Assembly: GCA_015680685.1 (NCBI GenBank) | Contig: MNCI01036290.1 | Coordinates: 151,901 to 215,900, forward strand | DNA: 64,000 bases | Origin: Gnetum montanum | Taxonomy: Eukaryota > Streptophyta > Gnetopsida > Gnetales > Gnetaceae | Direction of reading: 5' to 3' | Shown here: piece after piece, positions 1 to 13,212 of the stretch | Layout of the letters: each line of letters opens with the position of its first letter | Numbering within the stretch: position 1 is the stretch's first letter | Notes under the pieces: model-generated | What the model saw: the letters and a program-made list of their open reading frames with translations, nothing else | The model's database searches: none | What the model was told of the DNA's origin: nothing | Position numbers and translations under genes: made by a program

Positions 1-1700
1 TGGCACCTTTGTTTGAGTGTGATGTCCTTGGATGTGTGCATGACTAACAATAAAGATCAAGATTACTTTCATCATTGCAACATTCACTTAGATTAATTTA
101 ATTAATTTAATTATTTAATTCCTTATTTATTTAATATTTTATTTATTATTATTTACTTTTTTTATCATTAACCAAAATGTGTACGCCTTAATCACGAGCA
201 TTTAAGTGTGAATACTTGGCACACCCAACAGTAATTTTGTGAAGTCCAAGACATGTATAGACGGTTCAGGATGGATACCATTGCCATAGGCTAATTTATG
301 TTTTGCTCTTATTATTAATTTAATTAATTTATCTTTTCTATTATCAGGAGTAACATAGACTTAGAACAACATCATATATCTCACTCTAGACTAAACCATA
401 CATGACAAGCTACTACTTGTCCAGGTGGGAAGACAGTGAACTGCGATCAACGTATAACTATCTAGGTGCCACAACTAATCATTCACAGAGTTTGACTAGA
501 TCATGCATACACACTCATATTCATATGGTTGATCATAGGGGTACCTTGTCACTCAGCAGTAAGTTAATTTAGAGTATGTCAAAAATTTAGTATTTTTTAA
601 AATAAGATTTGAAGAGGTAGCTTTCTTCAATTATAACCTATAAGTAAACTCCAACACTTTAAAATTAATTACAAATTTTTAAATTCATCTCATCCAAGCC
701 AATAGAATAATGATTTTTACTATTTAGATTAAAAATAAGAGCAGATCTATCAACCTATAACTTTTCTAAATATGACATTTCATGAAAAATAACAAGCAAA
801 TATAATCCTTCAAAGATCAATAGAAAGAAATGATATATGCTTACAATTTAAACTAAGTCAACATTCATAATGAGCTATCTAGACTTAAGGAGAAATAATG
901 GAAAAAACTAACCATTTTATTGAGGAAAAATCATCCTACAAACTTATTAAACTATCCTAATGATGAAATGATAAACTAAGCTATGTACTAAAATGAAAAT
1001 ATTTAAAACTTATTTATTTATTTAGAAATGAAAAAGTATAACAAAGTTAATTCGAAATCCATTTTCTTAAAAGTAAACTTTAGGATTCAATTCTAGTTTG
1101 TTCACATTCAAAATCAACCACACCTCAAAGTTATAATTGAGACAAATATATCAAATAGCACTACAGTATAATTTAGTTACAAAAATATCTTATTAATAAT
1201 GGAATCATCCTTATTAATAACTTCTAGTAAATTTTTTTTGGATGAATCTTTTTCTTACTCTATAATTTTTGGAGCTTCTTTCTAAATAGAAGTACTAATG
1301 CTTGTACTTACTCCCCTAGTTTAACCACTCTCAGATTGAAATTTATCTTTTCCACATAAAGTCCCTCTACACTTGCATTAGTTGCCATTAAAATGACCTT
1401 ATATAATGAATCTCTAGGAATTTAGCACATTTTTATCATTAATTTTTTTTCTCTATGTGCTTGTTCTATTTTCTTGTTTCATAGTGAACATAATGCCAGC
1501 AAGAAGATCTTCTAATTATAGCATCAATGTCCCCTTTTGATTCATGGCTTTATTTACTAAATCTTGAGAATTTCTTATTGCTTCCTTGTAAATTTATTAT
1601 TTGGTGTTATATACCTCTATTTTTGTAGGAAACGTTTATATACGTTTCATTTATTTCCTTAAAGTTTATTAATAAGGGTCTAACTATTTAAGCTTTACAT
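1..1700. other. AT-rich stretch without a recognisable gene
   Basis: I see no reading frame, RNA gene or clear terminal repeat here. The first 560 bases are less AT-rich than what follows and could be the end of an old LTR, but I found no second copy in the window. The rest is very AT-rich with stops in all frames. Confidence 0.5.
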
Positions 1701-2900
1701 AAATGATGAGTTGATACTACTTTTTCCTCTATCTCTTTAAGATCCTTCTTTAGTTTGATAATTTCTTTCATGGACTTTTGAACTTCTATCATTTTATTTT
1801 TACTAAGTGCTTCTTTGGTAGTTAAATTTCTTTGAAGAACCTTTTCCATTACCTAGTAATATCTAAGATCTTTTTCAAGCTTTTAATTTGTCTCTCTTGA
1901 TCTTGAATAAATTCTTTTAATCATTATATTTTTTTGATTGGTTATTTTTTCTACATCTTGAAGATAAATTAAAATTATATTAAGTACCTACCTATGTAGC
2001 ATTACTAGCTCTTCCTTTTCTCTTTTCTCATTTCACTGGTTATGTTACCAAAGGACATCTTCATGGAATTCATGATTAGTAGGATCTCTATAACTATAAA
2101 TAAAATGTTTCTCTCTTGCATTTATGGCTACTCTTTTAGATGAATGCTTCATAAGAAATCCTAAGGTAAAGGTTGTACTAACAATGGTGCTCAAAGAAAC
2201 TTGTTAGGTAGAACTTTTACTAGTAGGCTTATCTATTGCTAGTGTGGATTGGAAACTTTTGAGATGTTTCAATTTGTATGTATAATTTCTTTTTAATCTT
2301 TCATATACTTGATGTTCAAATTAGTACTCAACTTCTAGTAGAAATAATTCTTCTCCATGATGGACAACTAATAGTATTCAAAATCTTGAGCTAATTAGTA
2401 CTATGTTTCAATAGGAAATTTACAATTATTTCACCCATAATTGTCACAAAGCTCTTCTTTATGTGGTAGTGAAAGATACCTCTAAAGCTTCAGCCTAGCA
2501 TAGCTTCTTGCTTGATTTATAGCCTAATGAGATTCTTGAATGTAAACAACATTTTTGACATAACAATAATAAGTTCTTTATAAACTTAAAGATATTAAAA
2601 ATATTAATATAATAATTCTTTAGAGTACTTTTCTTAATTTATATGATGATTTTAAGTTATTCTAAATAAGGAATCACAAGTCTTTGAAGCTTTCTTACCC
2701 TATCATCTATTCCTTCAATTAGAATCATAGTGTAATTAGCATGTACAAGTACTACTCCATCACACTTGTATTTAACTTTTCTTATAATTTTTTGATAAAT
2801 TCTAGGAGTTTCATGGTAAGAAAAAAATTCAAAAATATCTATACAAACACAAATAATTAAAAAATCAAGTAGTTGGAGTTTCATGAACTCCAAATTATAA
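1700..2900 (-). pseudogene. Decayed AT-rich coding remnant, partly coiled-coil-like
   Basis: On the minus strand, 1950 to 1700 reads as a Lys/Glu/Leu-rich segment with heptad-like spacing (for example KSMKEIIKLKKDLKEIEEK), interrupted by stops. Higher up, 2893 to 2657 is an open 78-codon stretch rich in Ile, Phe and Lys. I do not recognise either piece. They could be part of an old retroelement or pararetrovirus-like insertion, or chance frames in AT-rich DNA. The coiled-coil-like composition is visible; the affiliation is not established. Confidence 0.25.
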
Positions 2901-5230
2901 ATAACTAAAAATAAATCATAACAGGGCTCATTTTGTCTTTAAGATTGAATTTTATCATAATAGGGCATAATGATGCAATCCTTTTATGATATGGAATGCT
3001 AGTTAAAATTACGTTAAGAAATAATGAGAACATAGACGATTAAAATTATGGCTTACTCAGCTGAGAAAGCCCTTTGCATTATACATGTATTTAATGCTAT
3101 AAAAGTCCTTTTTCTTCTATGGAATCTTGGAAAAATAAATTATCACCCCTCGTAAAAACTAAATTATGCCTTGAATAATAACTGAGATTTCTAACTAAAC
3201 TTATATAAGGAAATTAATGGTCTTGGATACCTAGGATTGTAAGACTATATCCAAAAATATTTCATATTGTAAAGTAGTAAACTACACTACTTTCCCAAAT
3301 TTGGAATCTTTAATGATGTTGTAACTACATATTTTAGAGGGCTCAACATCTATTTATTAAGCTTGTTTCTATTGTTGTAGGATTCCATAAACTTCATAGA
3401 ACTATTTAAGTCTTAAAATAATGAAGTGACTTTGATCTGTTAGTATCTTGAGCTTGTCATTTTCATATTCTATAATTTCCATTCCTAGACTAATGACATC
3501 TTACACAATGTTAGCCCTATATATGAATGTAGGTTTATGAAGTCATAAACTTTAATAGAATTTGTCCCATTAGAGAAAATTATCAAAACTTTTAATTATC
3601 ATCTTCTTAGCATAATCATGTTCATTATCAATTTTTAAGAGCTACTCTTTTTCATCTATTCCTTCAAGTAGTTCATCTCTACATTCAACCCATTAATGAA
3701 GATTAAAAAATGTCAGTCCTTTTTTCTTGAGAGATTGTGAGATGTTGAATGTATCCATATATTTTAATTTCAAGGATTATTTTTTCTTTCATTTAGTAAC
3801 ATTTTAAGAATTTATAAGAAGAATTTCTTATCTTGTTTTCACTTTCTTCCTTTGTAGATGGACTCTAGGCTTCATAATTTCTAGTTTAATCTTTAAAAAC
3901 TATATGTGTCAAAGCTCTCTTGTGATAATGTTTACAAGGCTTGATTTGATTTATAATAGCTTCAATTAAGGAGATTATTATATGTGAATTTTCTACTCTT
4001 AAATTGATATTCTTTTTAATTTTTATACACTATTTGTAGATTGTGTTCGATAATTCTTATCTCAAGCTCAATTCCTACTCTAATATGGGTTGCGATCATA
4101 GTGATATATCTTAATTTGTATTTTAATATGTATTTCAATGGCCTATTTGGTTTTCTTTCTCTTTCATAATTTATTTATGTAGACCAATTTTTCCTTTTAA
4201 GCTTGATATTTTGATATGGACCTCAACTCAATTAGTATTAAATTCCCTAGAAAATTGAATTTGAAAGAAATTGAAGAGAATAAATTAATAATAACAAATA
4301 ATAGTTATTTATTCATGCTAAAATCAAAGTCCAAATGTTGGAAACATAATACAATAAATATCTCAAATAAGATCCCAAACAATTCTCTCTCACTCTCATA
4401 ATCCAATGCTCAAGATGAGCAAAAATTAAGGGACCTTAATTTAGACATTTTTCTTCTTTCAAAAACTTTCAAAAATAGAAAACATAGGACTTGTCATTTT
4501 ACAAGAATTCCTAGCCCTTACATAGGATTATGTAGTTATTCATCTATCCCTTATAATTTTTACATTTCAAATTTTTGGGATTGCGAGTTCCTATGGATCA
4601 CACTCACTTGAACCCCCAATATTGGTAAAATATACTAATTTTAATTTTTGAAGAGTATTAGCATCTTTGGATCATACCATCTTGCATTTGATATATTGTG
4701 ATAAATTATTACTTGAATACATTTGTACTGGTAACTCTTCAAAATTATAATCACTATTTCCTTAAGATTGTGAGTAGACCAAGATGTTTAATGGCTTGTA
4801 ACTTACTTATAGCTAGTTGATTGTTATTATAATGTATCTTTTACTCTCACACTCTAACTGCTTAGGTCCACATCATTTTGAGACTCTATCAAATATTTGA
4901 AATTTAAGAAAAAACTAACTACAATTTAATGAGGGCTCATAGTCACTCAGAGTTCATAGGCTGTAGCCTCACTACAACTCATAGTATTCTATTTGAAATA
5001 AGAAACATCCTAAACAATTTTAAACTAAAACTAGAATATACATATTCAACTCCTATCGCCCTAAGATCACTAAGAATATAAAATACATCATAGGAATGGG
5101 CTGATATCATCATCATGTACTTCACCCTTAAAATAATACTTGGACATAAGTGAGTTTTACACATAGAATGACATGAAGACCATACATACCCAAATCAATA
5201 TCATGAATTCATTGTGCATTTTTAGGCTCC
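2900..5230. other. AT-rich decayed DNA, probably including an old 3' LTR
   Basis: No gene is recognisable. The integrase remnant above 5230 is on the minus strand, so its 3' LTR should lie in the upper part of this stretch. A purine-rich run on the minus strand near 5290-5310 would fit a polypurine tract. I could not find the LTR ends because no second copy is in the window. Confidence 0.35.
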
Positions 5231-6480
5231 TCATTACTCCTATGGATTACGTATTCATGTCTCTTTCTTCCTATTGTTCTTATATCATCTCCTTATTATA
5301 GAAAAAATTTCTTACTACATATGCTTAAAGTATCACTTTTAATTGTATCTTTGAGAATCTCCTTATTGTCCTCTAATTATGATGCATCTTTTTGTGGAAT
5401 AGAGTTAGATTTAAAACATTGAAAACACAAGAAAAGAGTAAACCATTAGTAATGTCAAGCTTAAATGCATTCTTATTGATCTTGAACTTGATGTGAAATG
5501 GACCAATTCTCTTTGATTTGAGCTTGGATTAATTTAAATTTCTTAATCTAGTTGAATCTAAACATAGTTCCCAATTTCAAAATTTACTTTTTACTTACCT
5601 AAATTCTTTGTAGTAGCAACTACTTTTTCCTTACTTTTAGGATTTAACTTTACTTAATTATGTAGGTCTTTCATGCTTTGCACAAATATGGACTAACATG
5701 AGCATAATTCTTAAATTGTCTCAAGTCATCTACCATTCTAGGAGGATAGTCATACCTCACCGTAAATGTACTTTTACAAGAAGTAGAATGAACATAGTTG
5801 TTATAGCTAAACTTAGCCTAAGCTATTAGATTCTCATATCTATTTGGTTGATCTTAATAAATACATCTCTTGATTTTTAGAATTTTCTAATATAGAAGCT
5901 CTATCTCTTCATTAGTTTACTAATGATTGGCACTATAATAGGATAATTTGATGTTTTCAAAAGGAACTTGTGAATCTTACATCTCTATCACTAACAATGT
6001 CCAAAGGGATTCCATGTAACTTAATAACATGATGGAAAAAAAATTAGCTATATGAGATGAATTCTTAATTCTTTTAGAAGAAATAAAATGTTCCATTTTG
6101 GAAAATCTATCAACATGTCTAGATTATGTCTTTGTAATACCACATACAAAATCCATAGAAATACTCTTCAATGAAGCATTAGGAATAAGTAAAGGTAAAT
6201 AGTAATTAAGAATACCATTTCCTCACTTAAATATTTTATATGAAATTTTATAATAAATTTATTTATCTCATTTGACATACTTGGCTGCAAGTAACTTTTT
6301 GTAATAAGTTCATACTTCTTTCTCTTATCCATATGTCTAGTCATAATACAAATATGTTTCTCATGTAAATTTTGGATCTAAAATAATAATTTGGTACACA
6401 CACCTTGCCATTATTGAAGAGAAGTCCATTCTTTAGATGATAGTATCTTTACCTATCCACTTCACTAGGAAATGGAGCAC
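5230..6480 (-). pseudogene. Ty3/gypsy integrase remnant (chromovirus-like)
   Basis: Read on the minus strand with several frame changes, this is the integrase end of a gypsy polyprotein. Around 6350-6270 is a degraded zinc-finger region with the usual KYELI context. At about 6160-6070 is the core entry (ISMDFV... VDRFSKMEHFI), near 6030-5980 the segment HGIPLDIVSDRD, and at 5525-5430 the C-terminal part (KRIGPFHIKFKINKNAFKLD), which matches the usual IGP-type C-terminal motif of chromovirus-like integrases. Stops and indels are frequent, so it is dead and much older than the Tat elements to its right. RT and RNase H, expected above 6480, were not recognised. Confidence 0.8.
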
Positions 6481-8465
6481 TAAGATTCTTTGAGTGCATA
6501 AATCTTAGCTAAACATTATAGAATAAAATCAACAATAAGTAGAAATATAATGACAAAAAATGCTAAGAAATAAAGACATTAATGAAACTTATTCATCAAC
6601 TTGTTCTTATAAATTATTCTTATCTCAACTAAGAAAATCATTTGAAATACATTAGGTGGAAGCAAAATACCCCGTTATGGATTTGGTTGGAGGAATTAGG
6701 TAGCTAGATACTCATGCACAAGTGATAGATGTAAAAAAATGTTAGTCAAAAAACTTTTTCAAAGGCATACATAGAGAAAATAATGATTATAATAATTCAA
6801 ACAAAAAAATTGAACTAACTAACAACTTGATCACCATTCATTAAACCTATTAAATAAACTCAATCAACAAAAAAATGAAACTTATTAACCAATGTTGACT
6901 ATATAAGTTCCTAGCTCACTACAGAGAGATGCTTCTGATGTAGTGACTATAAACTAAGTGATGCTTACCAAAAAAAATGTTCTCTACATGTCCATATTAC
7001 TACCAAGATATTCTTCATGCATAGTTATTATAAAATTCTTTATGTTAGCGAAGCCTCATATTGAAGTAATAAATAATAAATAATAATGTAACAAATAAAT
7101 AATATGTCCTTGGTTGGCAAAATGAAAAACCCAAACATTTAGTATAACTACAAAGATCAATTATGAAAAGTTAACTTGTTAAGGATTTGAAGTGTCAAAG
7201 TAATCCAAGACTAAATATGCATTATGTTAAATGTCTAGAAATGCAAAAAAATTACCAAAACTAGAAACAATGATCCTAGAAGTCATTCTAAGTTGCTAGA
7301 AATGCTGGAATGTCAATGGTTATCATTTTCAAGTTTTAAGCCATTTCATGAAGTCCTAGAAGATATGTTTTTCATATTTTTCTAAATTTTTTATTACCTT
7401 GAAACTAGGAGTAGTTTTATAAAAGTTACTTTTTTTTAACATGATATGTTAGAAAAGGATGTCATCTATTCATTGTGATTTTCATCACAACCAATTGGAA
7501 AGGTGTCTTTGCAATACATGCTAACATGTTCATCAACAATATCTTCTAGGCCATTAACATTCAATGTTATTTTGAGGATCAAAGACATAAAAAATTGGCT
7601 CAAAACCCTTGTTATATAGCTGAAATTTTTGTAGAAATTAAATAAATTAAAAAATGTGATCAAAAGTGGTTAAAACATTGTAAAAATTAGTCAAAATGTT
7701 AGCTAATGTTTTTTGTATGATTATAAATCTTCAAAAATCATAAAATGATCAAAAATAATAATTAAATACTAAAATATGAGGATTTAGGTATTTTGCGACA
7801 CGACTATTAAATTAATGAAAATAGGCAAAAATCATATCCATGCAAGAATTATTACCAAAAATTATTAATAGGAGGAAATAAAAAAATTGTCTTACCTAAA
7901 ATTGAAAACATTCTAGAAAGAATCCTCATGTCCCTTTTGTGACATCTTGTTCTAGGATGTCATTGGAAATGTCAAATATATATTATATTAGACATTATGT
8001 ATAAAAGAATAATATGGAAAATGTTAAATATTTATAACATTCAATATTGTGTAAGAAATAAAAAGGAAAATGCATAAGGAAGAAGAAAAGAACTCTTAGT
8101 TAATGTGAAATAATGTATCTGGGTCATGATTTGAGTGTTTCCTGGGATTATCTTCCTATGACATATATCCCTTAGAGGCTATTCAAAATTACTACAATAC
8201 TTAGGCCTACAACTAGCCAAAAGGTATGGCAAGTCTTCTTTCTATTCCACTTCACATAGCACATATTACTTGCCTTTACTAGCTCTACAACTCCATTCTA
8301 ATATGACCTCCAATACCCCAGTATAGATCTTGGAGGTCAAACCTACAAAGGTCATCTCAAGAAACATGCTTGTTATTACAGCAAGCCCTTTTAGGTCTTA
8401 ATTATAACTTGCTTTTTAGGGCCTTAATTATACTAAATAGAACACTTGTTATAAAGAGACATCAT
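6480..8465. other. AT-rich stretch, no gene recognised
   Basis: This should hold the RT and RNase H part of the element whose integrase lies below 6480, but I could not read either on the minus strand. The last 350 bases (about 8100-8465) are less AT-rich and end exactly where the element 0 LTR begins. I see nothing else here. Confidence 0.4.
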
Positions 8466-10560
8466 TGAAACACCACTAATTTTAGGCTCTCGTGACTCAA
8501 CAACAAAACTATCTAAGTATCAAAACTTGGACAAAATATTTCTAAGTTTGGCATCACACTACATAGTGTAGACAGCATAGCACACTAGAAATCTTGATGT
8601 TTGCAAAATATTTCTAAGCTTGCTTGCTACACTCCCTAGCACAACTATCATTGCACATGTTTCCAAGGCTAGTTTGCACAAATGTCAAGCTAGAAGCAGT
8701 CAAAAGGACATTAAGGGTGGGCCAAACAGTTTGGCCAATTTTTCCATCTCCTGGTTCGTCAAGCTTGTTATGTTCTTTAGCTTGCCTAGCTTAATATAGG
8801 TCTCGGTTACTAGTCCACCCAAGTACTAGGCTAGGAGTGGTCAAAGGTGATCAACATAGAAAAAATAGTTTGGAAAATTTTCTATCTTTTGGGTTTGCTA
8901 CACTTTGCTACGCTGCACAATGTAGATAGTGTAGCACAAGTTTAGGAGCTTAAATTTTTCTAAGTGTTGAATCTAGAGTCTATTGAATTTGGCAATTTTT
9001 TGACTACCGAGATTGACTGTCTTGCTTCACCCTCAGATCATGGTCAAGATGCCATGAAGAAACCTTATGAATTTTGGCAAAATTCATCTGAAAATTATTG
9101 CTACACTCTACTATGCTACACAACATAGCTAGTGTGATGGGATTTTGAGGCTAATATATTTCCAAGTGTGAAACATGGAGGCATTAGGTTATTTTGACAT
9201 GGAAGATGCATTTCTAGTTGCTAAAGTCACCTATCTTGCTACATTCTAGATTAGCATTTCCAATTTTGAAAAAATTCACTGGAAAATGGGTGCTATGCTT
9301 TGCTATGCTATGCAGTGTAGACAATGTAGTAGGGAAAAATTGCAAAAATTTTCTAAGTGTTTACACTACACTCCATCAAGTTGGGTAGTGTAGACAGTGT
9401 AATGCTTGGAAAATGCTTCCAAATACCTCCAAAAGCTCCCAAAACTTGGCATCAACCTTCTTCTTAGCTACAACATCCTTCTAGCAGCCAAGATTAGCAG
9501 TTTACTTTCCTTTCACACCTCTTATTGATCCCCAAAATTATTCCTACGCTTGACCCTACTCGAAAGATGGGGAAGACATAGTCTCGAAGCATAGGCTCCA
9601 AATTGCATTGTGTTTTGGCATTGTTTGTAGGTACATGGAAGTCCTTTAGACTTTGGAACATGCGGTTTGGGTAGTATGGTCATAGTTTGGTGGATTTTCA
9701 GTTCTCGTTCTTGTCTTGTAGAGCATAGCACCATTGAGCTTGACACTCAGAGCTTGACACTTTTGAGTGTAGCATGCTAGTGTGACTCCTTCACATTCAT
9801 GCTACATGGGACCCAAGACACATGGCACCCAGTCCACATCTCCCCTCAACCCGAGCCCTATAAATACCCCAGTAATCAACATTTTAAGGGTTGGATTTTG
9901 CAAAAGATTGATGAGCAAAAGGTTGATGATTGGAAAATCTCAACATTAGAGCACTCCTAACACCTGCCTCACCCTTGCACTTAAGTGTGATACCTGGTTG
10001 AGCACCACCCCTACACCCGCATAGCATGACAATGACCAACCCAGCAAGTTCGACCCCGCCCCCCCTCCCCCCCTTTGGCATCTATCAACACCGTGTCCTC
10101 AAAGTTCTAGGAACTATGACTATACTGCCTCATTGCCCTTCTATGCTGGTCTAACACTACGTACCAATTTCACACACCACTTAATCAAAAGTCACATTCC
10201 CCAATCTTGGGGTGGTGCATTTCCTTACTTAAACTTGCATTTTATTTTTTTGCAACATTTATTTCAAATTGTTAGTGTAATTACTTAATTCTATTATCAA
10301 TATGCATTAACACATTCACATTGATACACTTCCATTGTTATGCATGTTATGCTCTTACTTGTTCTGATGCTCGTGTGTGACACTCTGAAAAATCTATTTG
10401 CAAATGGTTATTGTATAGCACATAAGTCCCTATCTGATTGACCAGACCATTCAAGGCACCCTATTTCTACTTTCTCCAGCATAGCCCTCTTGTGGACTCA
10501 AGGTTAGGCTATACACCTAATGACCTCTCTGTGTTTCAGCCACTAACATGTTCAGATGCT
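8466..10560 (+). repeat. 5' LTR of element 0
   Basis: It starts with TGAAACACC, as the other LTRs do when read in their own sense, and ends near 10560 just before a PBS-like segment. The stretch 10430-10480 (a run ending in GCATAGCCCTC) is the reverse complement of the conserved LTR segment at 62600-62690. The U3 part (8550-9400) is full of degenerate TAGCATAG-type palindromes. A TATA box lies at 9862-9872. It is closest to the LTR at 35470-37526, with which it shares a CCCCAAGATTGGGG-type dyad near 10200. Confidence 0.85.
9860..9874 (+). promoter_or_regulatory. TATA box of the element 0 LTR
   Basis: CCTATAAATACCCC on the plus strand, in element sense. The same box occurs in minus orientation in LTRs A, B, D and E (GGTATTTATAGG on the plus strand). 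It should drive the genomic RNA. Confidence 0.75.
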
Positions 10561-10568
10561 ACAATTTT

Positions 10569-10585
10569 TGACACTAGAAGGAGGG
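10569..10585 (+). other. Primer binding site of element 0
   Basis: TGACACTAGAAGGAGGG just after the LTR end. It matches the corresponding sites of element 1 (19463-19479, minus) and element 3 (62527-62543, minus). The shared form is TGGTGCTAGAAGGAGGG, starting with TGG as a tRNA-primed site should. I did not identify the tRNA. Confidence 0.7.
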
Positions 10586-11046
10586 CTTGAACCTCTGTGT
10601 TCCTTCTATGTGCCATGGGTAGTCTTGCATGCTTTTTGTACCCCTATCACTAGCAATAGGCTAGCGTACACGTAACACCCCTATGGACCTGCTACAGTAA
10701 TAGCTAGATCATAGGCCAATGTAGGAGTTGTCTACATTTCAATCGGTGCAAATTGATCCTAGTTGACAATTCCCCTAGACCATGTAGGATAAAAAGCATA
10801 AAACTATGTACTACATCAAGCTTTCTGTATTTTGTGCAACATGAAAACATTTTTAGTGTGACAGTCCCTCTCAGCATAACAAGTGTAATAGTAGAAATAA
10901 CCATTTTTTTAGCATTTTCAGACTTAGCCATTTTTGGCCTATTTTCCTTACAGTTTTCATATTTAACCGTTTAGCTTAAAATGTACTATTTTTAAACATT
11001 TCTTATAGGCATATCTCCTTCTCATGTCTCTTATAACATAGGGAAG
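10586..11046 (+). other. Leader between PBS and gag of element 0
   Basis: Untranslated leader, decayed. No other feature is visible. The open frames on either strand at 10704-10974 show no similarity to anything else in the window. Confidence 0.5.
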
Positions 11047-11586
11047 ATGAATCCTACTAGCACTTTGGCTACCTCCCAAAGTTTAGAGGCAGCTCACCCT
11101 ATCCAACACATGGGGGGCATTGAGCGACCACTTAGCCCAATGTGACCACAATGGCAGTCTCTTAGATTGCAACATCAACCCAAATACATGGCATGTGACG
11201 AAGAGCGATATAATTTTTTATGCATGAAGATCCAAGTAGGCCTATCATTGGACTACCAAGAAGTGGAGGAAAAGCATAATTTCAAAATCATCCACAAGAT
11301 TAGAAATGAATTCCTTCTCACCCCTAATGTAGTCATACCACTCACTAAAACCTTTTAGTGGATCTTAGACCAACATATTTGAATGAGTGGATCAAAAGAG
11401 CAAGACATGAAATCCCACTATGATGAGCCCCTCTAAGATGGGCAGGAGCAGTTTGAATCCCATTTTGAAGGTGGTGGCCCACTCTATGCCTCAGCCACAC
11501 AATTTACTTCTATGTTCCTTTCACACCAATCATAGTTTTCCACCTTCTTTGTGGCAACTATCACACTTCCACAGTCCAAACTATTG
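11047..11586 (+). pseudogene. gag N-terminal part of element 0, cut by element 1
   Basis: From ATG at 11047 the plus strand encodes the Gag N-terminus seen again in element 1 (minus, from 19027) and element 3 (minus, from 62309). Shared positions include YNFLC, the VGL.LD / VNLPLD stretch, and a PLTKTFQWILDQ-type segment followed by a Gln/Glu/Asp-rich linker (DGQEQFES here, DGQEELNS in element 1). Several in-frame stops are present. The frame is broken at 11587 by the 3' LTR of element 1 and gag continues at 21026. Confidence 0.8.
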
Positions 11587-13146
11587 CGACCGAAAACGTC
11601 GGCTACTGGAAAATGATGAGGGGTTGTCGGCCATTGACAGTATCAACCCCATTTCCATGGGAGGGTCATGTTGGATGGGATGGAAATGGGGCACCTTGAA
11701 TGGTCTAGTCGATCAGATAGGGACTTAGTCGATGTTTATATAACCTTCTACAACATGTTATTTGAAAATGATACTGATAGCATGAAGTAACTATTAGATG
11801 TAAAAGAAGTAAAAAATAGTGTAAAATGCAATAATAAGTAGGATACAAAGTAAAATTTAGTTAGAAAAATGCATAGCTTCGAAGCTATGACTTCTCTCTG
11901 TCAAGATGGATACAATCGGTTGCACAAAGCTGAGAAGTGCAGAGATCCCGAGAGTAACCAAGATGTGTAGAGTGAGATGGCTATGTGCTTGAACACAGGC
12001 TTAGTTGTTAAGAATGTGAAGTGCTACCAAGGTGGTAGAGAAGAGCAGAACGAAATTCCAACTGAGGGTGCTAACTATTTACAACATCAAAACAGGAAGC
12101 TTACAATGCTCAAGGTTACAGTGGTAACTTCTGCTTGTCAGCCAACAAAATTGTTAGCTGACCATATTACCTAGAGAATCAAAGAGTGTGCCCGAGGGTG
12201 CAAGAGCCAGAGAGAGTCTAAGTATCACTCATCAAGGTATTTATAGGACCAAGGATGTGCAAAAGATGTGGTTTGGAAGCCATGTGCCTTGGGCCTATGA
12301 TGACTTATCTATGCTGCACATGCCTACATGACTGTTGGGCGAGCCTGCCATGTCATAATTACAAACCTGTTGAGTTGTAATTATGCTGTTAGAGCAACAA
12401 TGCAATTAGGTGAAGTGCATTGATGTCGCATAACCACTTTCCATGCTTTACTATAGTTTGTAGGATAGCATGTTTAGCGTGGCGTAGCATCTTGTTATGT
12501 TGTGCTATGATACGCAGCGTAGCGTAACCCATGGTTTGAAGCAAAGAATTTACGTTGTGTCTTGCTACCTGTGTTGGAAACCATTGCAGTGTTGTAACTG
12601 CTGGTCGCAGGTTTGCTACACTATGCTACGCTACGTAGTGTATCATAGCGTAGCTACTATCCTTAGTCACAAAAAAACATTGCCGATCTACAACCTTTTC
12701 CTTTTGTGCTACGAAGCTTGTTGATTCTGCCCTTTGAGATGCCTTTTGTCATGTTCACAGAATTGCTATGCCTTGCTACGTCATGTAGCTTAGTATAGCG
12801 TAGTAGCAAACATGGCCTATTTTTGCCAAGTTCACCGATTTCTGACCGAAGGAGACATTGTTGAAGGACGTGAAGTCAGGTGAGGGGACTGGTTGTCCAG
12901 CTTCTACTACGCTATGCTATGCTGTGTAGGATATCATAGGCTAGCACTGTGCTTCTGCAAATGTCTTCCGAAGTTTGCTATGCTACACGATGTGGCATAG
13001 TGTAGCAAGAATTTTTGACTTAGAAAACTTGCTGAAGTGGATAGTCTAAACATCAAAGCATCCATCTCCTAAAGAACTACCGTGGCGCTATGCGATTTGC
13101 AAAGATCTAGTGAAGCAAGGATGTCTTCAAATTTTGGGGTGTTTCA
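11587..13146 (-). repeat. LTR A: 3' LTR of element 1
   Basis: Runs from the TGACCG-like end at 11587 (first base changed) to TTTCA at 13146, where the PPT follows. TATA box on the minus strand at about 12238-12249. A 38-bp near-palindrome of the CTACACTATG type lies at 12616-12653, with more at 12905-12990. Confidence 0.85.
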
Positions 13147-13212
13147 TTGGTCCCTCTTTGTCGATGTCTAGAGGATAGGCTCGAGAGATGTTGACAAAGA
13201 ATACGAAACACC
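13139..13212 (-). promoter_or_regulatory. PPT and conserved dyad at the 3' LTR boundary of element 1
   Basis: Next to the LTR end the minus strand reads AAAGAGGGACCAA, a polypurine tract. It lies inside an inverted repeat: GGTGTTTC and CTTTGTCGA on one side pair with TTGACAAAG and GAAACACC about 40 bases away. The same layout recurs at 37519-37591 and 46624-46698. Confidence 0.7.

Noticed and set aside
4216-4401. 61-codon plus-strand open frame
   Set aside because: Short, Asn/Ile/Ser-rich and typical of chance frames in AT-rich DNA; nothing recognisable.
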